A DNA stretch of 64,000 nucleotides from Terriglobia bacterium (GTDB taxonomy: Bacteria > Acidobacteriota > Terriglobia > Bryobacterales > Bryobacteraceae), in contig JANYDS010000084.1 in NCBI GenBank assembly GCA_025363475.1, positions 1-64,000 on the forward strand, given 5' to 3'. Made by a program: the position numbers and the translations under genes. A model generated the notes under the pieces. That model did not search any database, was not told the origin of the DNA, and saw nothing but the letters and a program-made list of their open reading frames with translations. Numbering within the stretch: the first letter of the stretch is position 1; the number at the start of each line of letters is the position of its first letter. This document shows positions 63,999 to 64,000 of the stretch, piece by piece.

Positions 63999-64000
63999 AC

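Overview
The window looks like a chromosomal segment from an Acidobacteriota genome, most probably the Bryobacteraceae/Solibacter side. This placement is an inference from gene families: a TIGR03435 protein, two very large Oar-like TonB-dependent receptors with N-terminal carboxypeptidase-regulatory domains, a PEP-CTERM metalloprotease, ISKra4 debris, many secreted proteins of the PDLQGVW type, and moderately GC-rich, tightly packed genes. Most of the window is ordinary housekeeping. The accessory or decayed parts are the left edge (1-1.1 kb) and the right end (about 53-62.5 kb).

Layout. 1-1.1 kb: a truncated ISKra4 transposase fused to the first ~47 codons of a DNA methyltransferase, then a gene-free stretch with a helically phased GATCCTA array. 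1.1-4.6 kb: DUF151 nuclease and miaB (minus), a Tat-exported FMN hydroxy-acid oxidase carrying a CxxCH motif (plus), and a tiny Asp/Glu-tailed protein. 4.75-9.7 kb: hslV-hslU-Fn3 lipoprotein, PEP-CTERM metalloprotease, fructose-6-phosphate-aldolase-type transaldolase and a small membrane protein. 9.7-13.7 kb (minus): DUF2203, ispG, an MFS transporter and a hypothetical protein. 13.7-21.1 kb: M20 peptidase, PP2C phosphatase, secreted protein, CAP protein, MarC, B3 metallo-beta-lactamase with a coupled GNAT acetyltransferase, and tgt. 21.1-28.2 kb: an envelope block yajC-secD-(39-codon ORF)-secF followed by tonB-exbB-exbD-exbD-TPR lipoprotein. 28.3-33.1 kb: rel, DUF971, two PhoB-type response regulators without a kinase, and a Sua5/YrdC protein. 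33.1-39.2 kb (minus): HtrA, coaE, folD, a secreted protein, menG, aroB and a TPR protein. 39.5-51.8 kb (plus): a CaCA-like exchanger, a periplasmic repeat protein, two TonB-dependent receptors, glnA, a porin and a YnfA-like protein. 51.9-64 kb: tRNA-Leu(CAA), zinc-ribbon protein, alkaline-phosphatase-superfamily protein, comM/yifB, SDR, a ROK kinase pseudogene, TIGR03435 protein, transglutaminase-like protein, GH130, a 5'-truncated GT4, Dps, YtxH, a stop-interrupted lipoprotein and a heparinase-like protein running off the end.

Themes. Envelope energetics and secretion dominate: Sec accessory proteins, a TonB motor and two matching receptors, a porin, HtrA and several lipoproteins. The most unusual items are the CxxCH in the exported flavoprotein, the helix-hairpin-helix-like insertion in SecF with a small ORF just upstream of it, the phased GATCCTA array, and a run of independently damaged genes near the right end. 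No CRISPR array, rRNA, prophage or complete insertion sequence was seen.
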